Made by a program: the position numbers and the translations under genes | Assembly: GCF_008974285.1 (NCBI RefSeq) | Contig: NZ_BKZV01000008.1 | Span: 115,103 to 179,102, forward strand | Direction: 5' to 3' | Length of the DNA stretch: 64,000 bases | Origin: Thermogemmatispora aurantia | GTDB lineage: Bacteria; Chloroflexota; Ktedonobacteria; Ktedonobacterales; Ktedonobacteraceae | Shown: in pieces, positions 33,447 through 42,362 of the stretch | Numbering within the stretch: position 1 is the first letter of the stretch | Layout of the letters: each line of letters begins with the position of its first letter | Notes under the pieces: generated by a model | Seen by the model: the letters and a program-made list of their open reading frames with translations, nothing else | Database searches by the model: none | Told to the model about the DNA's origin: nothing

Positions 33447-34022
33447 GTGAGCGAACGAGAGCGACAGGTAGGCGCCTTTATCCAGGGACTCCTCATCGAG
33501 AAGCAGTGTGACTATGACGCCTTTTATCACCTTACCTTTCTGCTGCGCAGCAGCGTCCTGCTGCCCGTCTTCAGCAGTGCCTCCAGGCTAGGAGGCTCAC
33601 AGAGCAAGCTGGGGAGCCAGCTGCAGGTAGGGAAGAACTACCATCTCCTGCTGCTCATCCGACCGCGGCAGCTCAAATACCGCGGGCCGGCAGAGAGTGC
33701 CAGGGCTGATGCTGGTAAGCCCGGGCTAGCGGCTCTGGCTCTGCGGCAGATTGCACGCGATGCCCGGGGGGTTTCAGGCGAGCGGATCATACTGCAACAC
33801 CATCCCGTCTCGGGGCGCATTGTTGATCCTGACTGGGAATGGGAGCAACAGCGCTACATCCTGGTCGAGACGGCGGTTGGCAGGGCAGTACTCAATCGCA
33901 AGGCGGCGGAGGATGACCTCAAGGGCAAAGGAGGCGAGCTAGCCGTGGGGGGTCTACTGGAGTGGGAGCTGTGGCGCAGCGAACTCCTTGCCCTTCTCGA
34001 TAGCGCAGGGGGGCCAGCCTAG
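33447..34022 (+). CDS. Unrecognised protein
   Basis: The 191-residue protein starts at GTG with AGGAGA ten bases upstream. It is soluble, without a signal peptide or membrane segment. Visible features are QVGAFIQGLLIEKQCDYDAF at the start, a hydrophobic strand NYHLLLLIRPRQLKYRG, GERIILQHHPVSGRIVDPDW, and a helical C-terminus EWELWRSELLALLD. I do not recognise a family. It lies between the 32185 gene and a kinase-less member of the receptor family, on the same strand as both, so it may belong to that group. Confidence 0.5.
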   Translation: MSERERQVGAFIQGLLIEKQCDYDAFYHLTFLLRSSVLLPVFSSASRLGGSQSKLGSQLQVGKNYHLLLLIRPRQLKYRGPAESARADAGKPGLAALALRQIARDARGVSGERIILQHHPVSGRIVDPDWEWEQQRYILVETAVGRAVLNRKAAEDDLKGKGGELAVGGLLEWELWRSELLALLDSAGGPA

Positions 34023-34194
34023 CCCGTGGCCGGGGCTGTCTTATCTGGTCGAAGCAAGCCACCGCCGGTGTCGGGAGAAGAAAGTGGAGCGGCGTGGAGT
34101 GAAGCGAAGCGAAGGAGTCAGCGGCACGGGGGGCCGTCCCTGCCTTTGCAGCCGGAAAGCGGACGTCTGCTTTACAAAATGTGGACGCCGGCGA

Positions 34195-34223
34195 TTGCGC
34201 GCACCGCGAAGGTAGTGTACAAT
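34195..34223 (+). promoter_or_regulatory. Promoter for the kinase-less paralogue
   Basis: TTGCGC (34195-34200), 17 bases, TACAAT (34218-34223). The spacing and the TACAAT box are the same as in the promoter at 18956. Confidence 0.5.
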
Positions 34224-34276
34224 GTATCAGGTTCAGGCGAAAAGGCCATTTCTTGGGACATGCGAGGGTAAGGCTG

Positions 34277-36844
34277 ATGAGACAGGCAGATGGCTCAGAG
34301 CTGCTCGGTGCAGGCGATCCACGTGCAGAAGAGATCGGCGTTATCTACGTTGCGCCTACTGATGAGCGAAAAGATGTACTAACGGCGATTCTGACCCAAG
34401 AGAAGCTTGGACGCAAGCAGATTGCCATTGTACTGCCGGAGCAGAATCGCGCCTTCCAGCGCCGCGTTGATTTCGAGGTGCTCAAGATGCGGCGCAACCC
34501 GCAAGCTCGCCTCATCTTTATCGCCCCACCGCGTTCAGAGCCAGCGGAGTACGCGCGCCAGCGGCGCTTTCCGGTCTACTCATCTCTCGACAACTACGTG
34601 CGCTCATTGCAAGATATGTGGGAAGAGGGCAAGGCGGAAGAAGGTCAGGGGCCGGCCTGGTCGCAGCGCCTGCGTCGTCTCCTGCGGCTGCGCGGGGGAG
34701 AGAGCAAGCCGATTGGAACCGCCGCCGAGCCGGTGCGCCAGCGGCCACACTTGGAGGGAGAGACTCCAACCAGGAAGGCGGAGCCTGGGGCAGGTTCTGC
34801 CCCACCTGAACCAGTGGAATCAAGTTCCAGAGGCCGATCAGCGGGGAGTGCAGCAGCGGCGGGTGCGCTGGCAGGAGCCGCGGCGGGCTTAGGCTGGGCC
34901 GTGCTGCAGTCAGAGCGGGAGCAAGCGGCCAGCAAAGCAAACGAGGAGCGCAGCCCCGCTGAGCTAGGGACGCTGGACGACGAGGAAGAGCTGCCGCCCG
35001 TTGAGAAAGCAGGAGCGGGCGCGCCATCTTCTGCGGTCCCACCATTGCCGGAGGGCAAGAACCAGCAGCAGGGGGCGACGCCTGGCGCTGTTGTCGAAGC
35101 CGGGGCCGCAGGAGTTGCTGGAGCGGCTGCCGCTCAGGCCGATGAAGAGGCCCAACAGCAGCAACAAGAGGGGACAAGGGCGAGAGCTGTGCCGCCGCGC
35201 TCGCCAGCAAGCGGAGCGGGACCGGGCATCATTCAATTCCCCCATTCACGGCGGATCACGGCCAAGCTGCCAGTGGCGAGCAATGCCTACACACCCGAAG
35301 CCGAGCCAGCGCGCCGGGGCAGCTCATCACCGTCAGACAGAGGAGCAGCCTTAGGGGCCGGGGCTCTGGCCGGTGCAGCTGCAGGTGCGGCCTTCGCCGG
35401 AGTGGGAGCGGGAGCCAGCGGGGGAGGAAGTGGCACCGGCGGCGCTGCGGGAGCAGGAGCAGGTGCAGGCAGCGTGGTGCCGCCGAGCGGTGTTTCGACA
35501 CTGCCCCCGCCGCTGACACCGCTGCGCCAGCGGGGGACGAGGCAGCGACGACGGGGGCCATTCTGGCTGGCACTGGTGGCGATTCTGTTAGTACTGCTAC
35601 TGATCGGTTGTGGAGCGCTGGCAGCGGTGAATCCGAAGCTGCTGGGGCCGGTGGCGGCCATGATGCCCTTTGGGACGCCAGGGGCGACGGTGACGATCAC
35701 GCCGGCCAGCGTCGACCTGAAGAACCAGTACCTGATCACCGGGGTGACGGGCCAGCCAGATGCGGCCCAGCGCGAGATCCAGGCGCGGGTGCTGACGGCG
35801 ACTCCAGTGGCGCAGACGAAGACAGTGCCAGCGACGGGGCACGGTCAAACGCCCGGCGTGCAGGCCAGGGGAACGATTACATTCATCCATACAGGCAGTA
35901 CCTGGGAGACCGTCGTCAGCGGGACGACATTTACATTGCAGAACGGGCTCAAAATCGTCACCGACGCCCGCGCTGATCTTCCTCCTCAACCCAGTCCATC
36001 CCAGCCTGTCTCCAAATCCGTACCGGCCCATATCGTCCAAGCCGGAAGCGTCGGCAACCTGCCTGCTGGGGTGATCAGTAATCAACCGTGCTGCGGCGCT
36101 ACCGACATCTATGCCACCAGCAGTGCCTTCACCGGTGGGCAGGACCCACAGAGCTTCACCTTTGTCCAGCAGAGCGACATTGACAACGCCGCCAACCCGC
36201 TCAAGGCCAGCCTGGCCCAGCAGGCCCAGCAGCAGTTCCAGCGCCAGATCCGGCCCGGCGAGCAGCTCATCAGCCAGCCCAACTGCAGCACCAGCGTCAA
36301 GAGCGACCACCAGGCCGGCGACCACGCCAATAGTGTCACCGTCACCGTCTCGGCCAGCTGCAGCGGAGAAGCCTTCGACAAACAGGGAGCCTTGCGCCTC
36401 GGCGCCAGCCTCCTCAGCCAGGAGGCCGGCAAGAGACTGGCAGCGGGCTATGCCCTGGTGGGTCAGATCATCACCACCATTGACGGGGCTACACCCATCA
36501 GCAAAGGCAGCATCTCGATCACAGTGACCGCCGAAGGGCGTTGGGCCTACCAGTTCGACGATGCCGCCAAAAAGCGCCTGGCCCAGCTCATCGCCGGCAA
36601 GTCGAAGAGCGAGGCCCTGCAGCTCTTGCAGCGGCAAAGCGGCGTCAAAGAGGCCGACATCGCCATCTTCCACGGAAGCGATCGGCTGCCGAGCGATGCC
36701 AACCAGATTGCCGTGACCATCGGCAACGTGAGCGGGCTATCGCCGGCCCCCAGCGCCAGCATCGGGCCGGGGCCGACCAGTTCGCCCACAGCGGCACCGA
36801 CCGCGCCCAGTCCCGGCAACACCCCAACCTCTGGCAAAGGCTAA
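34277..36844 (+). CDS. Membrane protein with unknown cytosolic domain and baseplate-J-like ectodomain (paralogue 2, no kinase)
   Basis: The 855-residue protein (ATG 34277; a longer frame from 34181 would include the promoter) has no kinase domain. Residues about 10-120 form an alpha/beta domain with IGVIYVAPTDERKDVLTAIL, LGRKQIAIVLPEQNRAFQRR and ARLIFIAPP. I have the impression of similar sequences in related bacteria but no known function. A long Ala/Gly/Gln-rich linker with small-residue helices follows, then one membrane segment (about 430-455). The ectodomain has ATVTITPASVDLKNQYLITG, vicinal Cys605-Cys606 and FTGGQDPQSFTFVQQSDIDN, matching the kinases at 26667 and 37000. A Ser/Thr/Pro tail ends the protein. 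It may be a co-receptor or a receptor with a different output domain. Confidence 0.78.
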   Translation: MRQADGSELLGAGDPRAEEIGVIYVAPTDERKDVLTAILTQEKLGRKQIAIVLPEQNRAFQRRVDFEVLKMRRNPQARLIFIAPPRSEPAEYARQRRFPVYSSLDNYVRSLQDMWEEGKAEEGQGPAWSQRLRRLLRLRGGESKPIGTAAEPVRQRPHLEGETPTRKAEPGAGSAPPEPVESSSRGRSAGSAAAAGALAGAAAGLGWAVLQSEREQAASKANEERSPAELGTLDDEEELPPVEKAGAGAPSSAVPPLPEGKNQQQGATPGAVVEAGAAGVAGAAAAQADEEAQQQQQEGTRARAVPPRSPASGAGPGIIQFPHSRRITAKLPVASNAYTPEAEPARRGSSSPSDRGAALGAGALAGAAAGAAFAGVGAGASGGGSGTGGAAGAGAGAGSVVPPSGVSTLPPPLTPLRQRGTRQRRRGPFWLALVAILLVLLLIGCGALAAVNPKLLGPVAAMMPFGTPGATVTITPASVDLKNQYLITGVTGQPDAAQREIQARVLTATPVAQTKTVPATGHGQTPGVQARGTITFIHTGSTWETVVSGTTFTLQNGLKIVTDARADLPPQPSPSQPVSKSVPAHIVQAGSVGNLPAGVISNQPCCGATDIYATSSAFTGGQDPQSFTFVQQSDIDNAANPLKASLAQQAQQQFQRQIRPGEQLISQPNCSTSVKSDHQAGDHANSVTVTVSASCSGEAFDKQGALRLGASLLSQEAGKRLAAGYALVGQIITTIDGATPISKGSISITVTAEGRWAYQFDDAAKKRLAQLIAGKSKSEALQLLQRQSGVKEADIAIFHGSDRLPSDANQIAVTIGNVSGLSPAPSASIGPGPTSSPTAAPTAPSPGNTPTSGKG

Positions 36845-36999
36845 TCGAATCGGCCCAGGCGACTCGGGCAGCCCGCTGCAGTGTCAGCACTGGGCCATCA
36901 TCGTAGGAAAAGTTCGCAGTAGAAAGGCATACTATTCTCAATCCAATTGCCTGAGAGCAAGAAACGTGGCAGCGAGACGAACCGGGGAGGGCTTCGTCT

Positions 37000-39471
37000 A
37001 TGGGACACAGCAAGGAGCCGGGGAAGCATCAGGAGACTGGCCTCTCCCTCCTGGGCGACTATGAACTCATCCGCCGGCTAGGGCGTGGCGGCTCCAGCAC
37101 CGTCTACCTGGCCCGGCACCGCTTCCTGAGCCGCTGGTCGCTGGTCGCCCTCAAACGCCTCCAGACCCCGCTCGACTCAGCCGAGGGACAGGCCCAATTC
37201 AAGGCCGAGGTCCGCCTCCTGGAGGGACTGAGCCATCCCCACATCCTTCCCCTGCTCGACGCCGGCCTGGACCAGGAAGGTTGCCCCTACCTGGTGACCC
37301 AATACGCCGCAGGTGGCTCGCTGCGCCAGCGGCTACGTCAGGCTGACGGACAACCCCTCCCGCTGGCTGAAGCGGTAGCGATTCTGAGCCAGGTCGGGGC
37401 AGCCCTGCAGTATGCTCACGAGCGCAGCATCATCCACCGGGACCTCAAGCCGGAGAACATCCTCTTCGCCGCCGATGGCCGTGCCCTGCTGGCTGACTTC
37501 GGCATCGCCCTGCAACTCGGCTCGCGCAGCCTGGAGGCCGCCAGCCTGAGCGGCACCCCAGCCTACATGGCCCCTGAGCAATTCCGTGGGCAGGTAGGAC
37601 GCGAAAGCGACCAGTACGCCCTGGCCTGTATTGCCTACGAGCTGTGCACGGGGCGGCACGTCTTTGCCGAGCAGGACCCGCTCGTTCTCATGTACTGCCA
37701 TACACAGCGGGAGCCGGAGCCGCCACGGCGCCTCAACCCGCAGCTACCGCCGGCGGTAGAGGCCGTCATCCTGCGTGGTCTGGCCAAAGAGCGCCACGAA
37801 CGCTATCCCAGCGCAAGCGCCTTCGCGACGGCCCTGGCGGCCAGCGCGGAAGATAGACCAGGGTGGCCAGGAGGAAGCAGCCAGCCCAGGAAAAGCACCA
37901 TCTGGGGCGAAGAAGAGGAAGAGACCAGAGCAAGCGAGCATAAGCGAGAAGGCGGTTACCCAGCCGATCCTCTGCTCCAGCTTCCCACTCGCCGGCTGCT
38001 GGCCCAGGGAGAGCTGGCAACGCCCGCCATACCTATGCCCAGACCAGAGCAACCAGCCTCATGGCAACGCTTCCCACAGCTGCGCCGTCTGCAGGCGCAG
38101 CGAGGAGAGAGAGGGAGAGACAGCCAGACGAAAGCGGTAATGACTCCCCAGCACCAGAGGCTCGGGAAGGTTGTCAGCCCCGCGTCCCCAATGCCACCAG
38201 CAGCCCCTCCTCACAAGACGGTTCGCATCGGCCCAAGACGGATCACCCAAGCCCAAGTGGCGCATCCCAGGGATCGAAAAGGCCACTGGCGCTGGCTGGC
38301 CCCGCCAATAGCCCTGCTGCTCCTGCTCCTGGTGGGGAGCCTGGCTATGGCCTACAGCGACCCGGCGGCGCTGGGACCGCTCGGGGAGATCCTACCGGTC
38401 GGGGCCCCGCTGGCCACGGTACGCATCACCGCGGCCAGTGTGCTCCTCAGCCAGCAATACCTGATCACCGGCGTGACGGGAACGCCCAACGCCGCCCAGC
38501 GTCAGATTCAGGCGCGCCGCCTGAGTGCCACGATCAGCTCAGCGGCGAAGACGGTTCAGGCGACGGGCCACGGTATGACAGCCGGAACCCAGGCACATGG
38601 GACAATTACGTTTTCCAGACGGGCCGGAACATCATTCACTGTGGCTAAAGGCACCACCCTGAGCGTGGTACAACGTGGCCTGACCATCGAGACGGATGAG
38701 GATGCCTTCCTTGCCGCAAGCCTGAACTTCCAACCCTCTATAGTGACGGTGCCAGCCCATGTAGTGCAGCCGGGCACCGCAGGGAACTTACCTGCTGGGT
38801 TCATTGACACTTTCTGCTGCAGCTCTGATTTGTCAGTGAAGGTCGTCAATGGCCCCTTCACTGGAGGGCAAGACCCGCAGCCCTACACCTACATCCAGCA
38901 GAGCGACCTCGACAACGTCGTCAACCCGCTCAAAGCCGGGTTGCAGCAGCAAGCCCAGCAGCAGCTCCTGCAGCAAGCGCACAGCGGAGAGCGCGTCGTC
39001 GGGCCCGACTGCAGCACCAGCACTAGGAGCAACCATCAGGTTGGCGACCACGCCACCAGCGTCACCGTCAGCCTGGTGGTCACCTGCAGCGGCGCCGCCT
39101 ATAACCAACAGGCCGCCCTCGACATGGCCACAGCCCTCCTGCGCCAGGAAGGCGCCCGCGACCCAGGGCCAGCCTACGCCCTCGCCGGCCAGGCCAGCAG
39201 CACCATCGTCGACGCCAGCCTCAGCGATCCCCAGAGCGGGCGCCTCATCATCACCGTGAAAGCGCAGGGACGCTGGACGTATCAATTCAATGAGGCGGCC
39301 AAGCAGCGACTCAGCCAGCTCATCGCCGGCAAGCCGAAGAGCGTCGCACTCCAGCTCCTGCAGCGGCAACCAGGAGTCAGCAGGGTCAGCATCAGCATCG
39401 CTCGCACTGATCCGGGCCAGTTGCCCACAAACCCGGGCCAAATCGCCATCATCATCGAAAACAGCACCTAG
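37000..39471 (+). CDS. Receptor-type Ser/Thr kinase with baseplate-J-like ectodomain (paralogue 3)
   Basis: The 823-residue protein has a complete kinase domain: LGRGGSSTVYLARH, VALKRL, HRDLKPENIL, ADFGIA and GTPAYMAPEQF. The linker is shorter and more basic than in paralogue 1, and one membrane segment lies at about 430-452. The ectodomain carries ATVRITAASVLLSQQYLITG, Cys606-Cys607 and FTGGQDPQPYTYIQQSDLDN. Leader GGGGAGGGCTTCGTCT before the ATG matches paralogue 1 except for one T, so the two share a recent ancestor. The segment between the first ectodomain strand and the Cys pair differs sharply from its relatives, while both flanks are conserved. Expected to sense something outside the cell and phosphorylate cytosolic targets; neither is known. 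Confidence 0.88.
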   Translation: MGHSKEPGKHQETGLSLLGDYELIRRLGRGGSSTVYLARHRFLSRWSLVALKRLQTPLDSAEGQAQFKAEVRLLEGLSHPHILPLLDAGLDQEGCPYLVTQYAAGGSLRQRLRQADGQPLPLAEAVAILSQVGAALQYAHERSIIHRDLKPENILFAADGRALLADFGIALQLGSRSLEAASLSGTPAYMAPEQFRGQVGRESDQYALACIAYELCTGRHVFAEQDPLVLMYCHTQREPEPPRRLNPQLPPAVEAVILRGLAKERHERYPSASAFATALAASAEDRPGWPGGSSQPRKSTIWGEEEEETRASEHKREGGYPADPLLQLPTRRLLAQGELATPAIPMPRPEQPASWQRFPQLRRLQAQRGERGRDSQTKAVMTPQHQRLGKVVSPASPMPPAAPPHKTVRIGPRRITQAQVAHPRDRKGHWRWLAPPIALLLLLLVGSLAMAYSDPAALGPLGEILPVGAPLATVRITAASVLLSQQYLITGVTGTPNAAQRQIQARRLSATISSAAKTVQATGHGMTAGTQAHGTITFSRRAGTSFTVAKGTTLSVVQRGLTIETDEDAFLAASLNFQPSIVTVPAHVVQPGTAGNLPAGFIDTFCCSSDLSVKVVNGPFTGGQDPQPYTYIQQSDLDNVVNPLKAGLQQQAQQQLLQQAHSGERVVGPDCSTSTRSNHQVGDHATSVTVSLVVTCSGAAYNQQAALDMATALLRQEGARDPGPAYALAGQASSTIVDASLSDPQSGRLIITVKAQGRWTYQFNEAAKQRLSQLIAGKPKSVALQLLQRQPGVSRVSISIARTDPGQLPTNPGQIAIIIENST

Positions 39472-39573
39472 CGACCCGAGAGGTAACATCAGCGACACTC
39501 GCAGAAGTCATCGCGCGGGAAAAACCGCCACTGAGGAAAACGTCTATACTAGTAGGTCACCAGCCGACGGCTG

Positions 39574-39582
39574 TGGTACAAT
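39574..39582 (+). promoter_or_regulatory. Extended -10 before paralogue 4
   Basis: TGGTACAAT has a TG extension and a five-of-six -10 box, 143 bases before ATG 39725. No clear -35 is seen. Confidence 0.35.
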
Positions 39583-39724
39583 AAAACGACAGCTAGAGCA
39601 GAGCAGAAAGGCAAGCGACAGGGAAAGCCGGCCTGTCGCCGCCTCAACCCAGAAGGCCAGAGGCGAGGCCGGTCCCTTCTAACCCGAATTGCCAGACCAG
39701 AGAGGAAAGGATAGAGAGGCAGGC

Positions 39725-42208
39725 ATGCTCGCGTTGGAAGGCAGGCAGCTTGGCAACTACGACGTCATCCGGCGCATTCGCGTCGGCGGCATGGGCGCCG
39801 TCTACGAAGGGCGCCAGCGCACCGCCTTTGGCAGGCGCGTCGCCATCAAAGTCATCCTTGGCGACTACGCCAGCGATCCCGACATGCGGCGGCGCTTCGC
39901 CCGCGAGGCGCGCACCATTGCCCGCCTGCAGCACCCGCACATCCTGCCACTCATCGAATTTGGCGAAGAGCAGGGGCTGCTCTACCTTGTCATGCCCTTC
40001 ATCGACGGCGGCACCCTCACCAGCTACCTGCGGCGCGTCTACCGTCCCCACGTCACCGGACGCGAGCCTATCCCTTTCAACCTGCACGAACTCATCGACA
40101 TGTACCTGCAGCTCCTCGAAGCCGTCGAGCACGCCCACAGCGAAGGTCTTGTCCACCGCGACATCAAATCCTCCAACGTCCTGCTGGAACTGCCGCGCAG
40201 CGGCGTCCCCCACGTCTACCTGGCCGACTTCGGCCTCGTTCGCCCGGCCCGCCAGGCCGAAAGCCAGATTGGTCGGCCCATCCCCCTGGACCAGGTACCC
40301 GGCACCCCGCAATACATGGCTCCCGAGCAGACGCGCGGCATCGTCACCCCCCTCACCGACATCTACGCCCTCGGTGTCCTCCTCTTCCAGATGCTCACCG
40401 GCGAACTGCCCTACGACGACCCCGACGACATCAAAGTCATCCAGATGCAGCTGCGCGCCCCCATCCCTCGCCCCTCGCGGCGCAACCCGCGCGTGCCAGC
40501 AGCCTTCGACCGCGTCGTCCGCAAAGCAATGGCCAAGCGCGACGAAGAGCGCTTCCAGAGCGTTGCCGTCCTGCGCGAGGCCGTCATCCTGGCCCTCGAA
40601 GAAAGCCAGACCATACCCGCGGCCCAGGAACCGTCAGAAGCCTGGCCGGAGCCTGCCCCCGCATCCGAGCCAGCGCCACGCCGCTCACGCCCGCAGCCAC
40701 TCCAGGACTACGACTATGCCTATGACAGTCCCGAGGAGCCGCAGATCGAAGAACTGCCTCCCGAGGAAGACATCGCCGCCGCCACCACCCTGCCCGACGT
40801 CACCGCCGAAACCCTCTCGCGGCCCAGGCCCATACCTGATTATCGCTCGCGCCAGGAGCCGCGCACCGTGGCCCTTCCCATGCCCGAGCCGCTTACCATC
40901 CCACGCCGGGGTCGTCCGCCTGCCCTACCAGCCCAGGGCCGCCCGGCCATCCAGCGCATCACCGAAGAGCCACAACCTCTGCAGAGAAGGCGAATCCGCC
41001 CCCGAACCAGCAGCAAGCGCCCCCTCTCACTCTTCGTGGCCATTGCCCTCATCGTCATCGCCATCCTGCTGCTACTCCTCTTCGCCGCTCGCGTCCTCAA
41101 CGTGGGACTCTTCCCTCCCGGGGTCCCCCTGCTTGGCGCTGATCCTACCGTCGTCATCACCATCAACGCCCAGAGCCGCACCCTGCAGGACACCTACCTG
41201 CTGACGGCCTCGCCCCAGGTCCAGGCCATCGATCTCAACACGCGCACCATTCCCGCGCGTCTTCTCAGCGCTAGCCGCAGCCTCGCCCAAACCGTCACCA
41301 CCACCGGCACTCGCACCACCCAGGGTAGCAACGCCCACGGCCTCCTCCTCTTCAGCAACCATGGCCAGCAGCCGGTCACCGTCCCAGCGGGCAGCACCTT
41401 CAGCGGCAGCTCGGGCATCAGCGTCCGCCTGCTGGCCACGGTCGTCGTGCCGCCACGCCAGAACGAGCAGGATGGAACCGCCCTCGCTGCCGCCCAGGCC
41501 GTCAACCCCGGTGCCCAGGGCAACATTCCCGCCGGCGACATTGCCCAGCCCTGTTGCGGGCGCCCGACCCAGATCCAGGTCACCAACCCCGCGGCCTTTA
41601 GCGGCGGCAGCAATGGCCAGACCATCCACATCGTCGCCCAGGATGACCTCGATCACGCACGCCAGATGCTCCTTCCTCAGCTAGAGCACCAGCTTGCAGA
41701 CCAGCTACGAGCCGCTCTCAAGGATGGGGAAACCCTGGCTGGCCCACCAAACTACCAGGTGAGCCTCAAAGCAGACCCGCCGCTCGGCAGCCAGGCTGAC
41801 CAGGTACGTGTCCAGCTCCAGGTCACAGGCAGCGCCACCGCCTACTATCCCACCCAAGCCCGCCAGCTCGCCTGCAACCTCCTGAGCCGCCAGGCCCAGC
41901 GCACCCTTGGATCGGCCTACCAGCTGCAGCCTCGCAGCCTCAGCGCCTCAACGCCCACCGTCACCGATCGCGGCAACCACGGCATCACCTATCTGAGCGT
42001 CAGCGTCCACGGCACCTGGAGCTACCGGATCAGCGCCCAGACCATTGCCCGCTGGCAGCAGGACCTGCGCGGTACCAGCAGCGAAGTCGCCCAGACCTAT
42101 CTGCGTTCCCAGCCTGGCGTCGCCTCCGTCCAGCTCCGCCTGCCCTTTGGCAGCCAGGCCCTCCCGCAGCGCGCCGACCAGATCCAGATCGTCGTCAACA
42201 GCCAATGA
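39725..42208 (+). CDS. Receptor-type Ser/Thr kinase with divergent ectodomain (paralogue 4)
   Basis: The 827-residue protein has a PknB-like kinase: RVGGMGAVYEGRQ, VAIKVI, HRDIKSSNVLL, ADFGLV, GTPQYMAPEQ. It is closer to ordinary bacterial kinases than to paralogues 1 and 3, with an insertion around RRVYRPHVTGREPI. A Pro/Glu-rich linker leads to one membrane segment (about 435-460). The ectodomain keeps the architecture (VVITINAQSRTLQDTYLLTA; vicinal Cys610-Cys611) but replaces the conserved FTGGQDPQ motif with FSGGSNGQ. So an old ectodomain family is attached to at least two different kinase lineages. ATG 39725 follows AGAGAGGCAGG; a TTG at 39689 is an alternative start. Confidence 0.85.
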   Translation: MLALEGRQLGNYDVIRRIRVGGMGAVYEGRQRTAFGRRVAIKVILGDYASDPDMRRRFAREARTIARLQHPHILPLIEFGEEQGLLYLVMPFIDGGTLTSYLRRVYRPHVTGREPIPFNLHELIDMYLQLLEAVEHAHSEGLVHRDIKSSNVLLELPRSGVPHVYLADFGLVRPARQAESQIGRPIPLDQVPGTPQYMAPEQTRGIVTPLTDIYALGVLLFQMLTGELPYDDPDDIKVIQMQLRAPIPRPSRRNPRVPAAFDRVVRKAMAKRDEERFQSVAVLREAVILALEESQTIPAAQEPSEAWPEPAPASEPAPRRSRPQPLQDYDYAYDSPEEPQIEELPPEEDIAAATTLPDVTAETLSRPRPIPDYRSRQEPRTVALPMPEPLTIPRRGRPPALPAQGRPAIQRITEEPQPLQRRRIRPRTSSKRPLSLFVAIALIVIAILLLLLFAARVLNVGLFPPGVPLLGADPTVVITINAQSRTLQDTYLLTASPQVQAIDLNTRTIPARLLSASRSLAQTVTTTGTRTTQGSNAHGLLLFSNHGQQPVTVPAGSTFSGSSGISVRLLATVVVPPRQNEQDGTALAAAQAVNPGAQGNIPAGDIAQPCCGRPTQIQVTNPAAFSGGSNGQTIHIVAQDDLDHARQMLLPQLEHQLADQLRAALKDGETLAGPPNYQVSLKADPPLGSQADQVRVQLQVTGSATAYYPTQARQLACNLLSRQAQRTLGSAYQLQPRSLSASTPTVTDRGNHGITYLSVSVHGTWSYRISAQTIARWQQDLRGTSSEVAQTYLRSQPGVASVQLRLPFGSQALPQRADQIQIVVNSQ

Positions 42209-42234
42209 GACCGGGTGAAGCCTGCCCACTCCCC

Positions 42235-42298
42235 TTGACAGCCAGCCGGCATCACAGGTATCATTGAACATGATGACTGACTGGTATTCAGTCAGTCA
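42235..42298 (+). promoter_or_regulatory. R2lox promoter with perfect TetR-type operator
   Basis: TTGACA (42235-42240), 18 bases, TATCAT (42259-42264). TGACTGACTG (42274-42283), five bases, then its exact complement CAGTCAGTCA (42289-42298) lie directly on and after the expected start point near 42271. The size and symmetry are typical of TetR-family operators. The regulator is not in this window. Confidence 0.75.
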
Positions 42299-42362
42299 AA
42301 TGAAACGACCGGCAAGAGCGCCAGCCCAAAACAAAGACTGCCCAGACAGAAAGCAGGCAAGC

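Noticed and set aside
42264..42362. N-terminal extension of R2lox
   Set aside because: It would encode the operator dyad and begins at the -10 box; the R2lox homology starts after ATG 42363.
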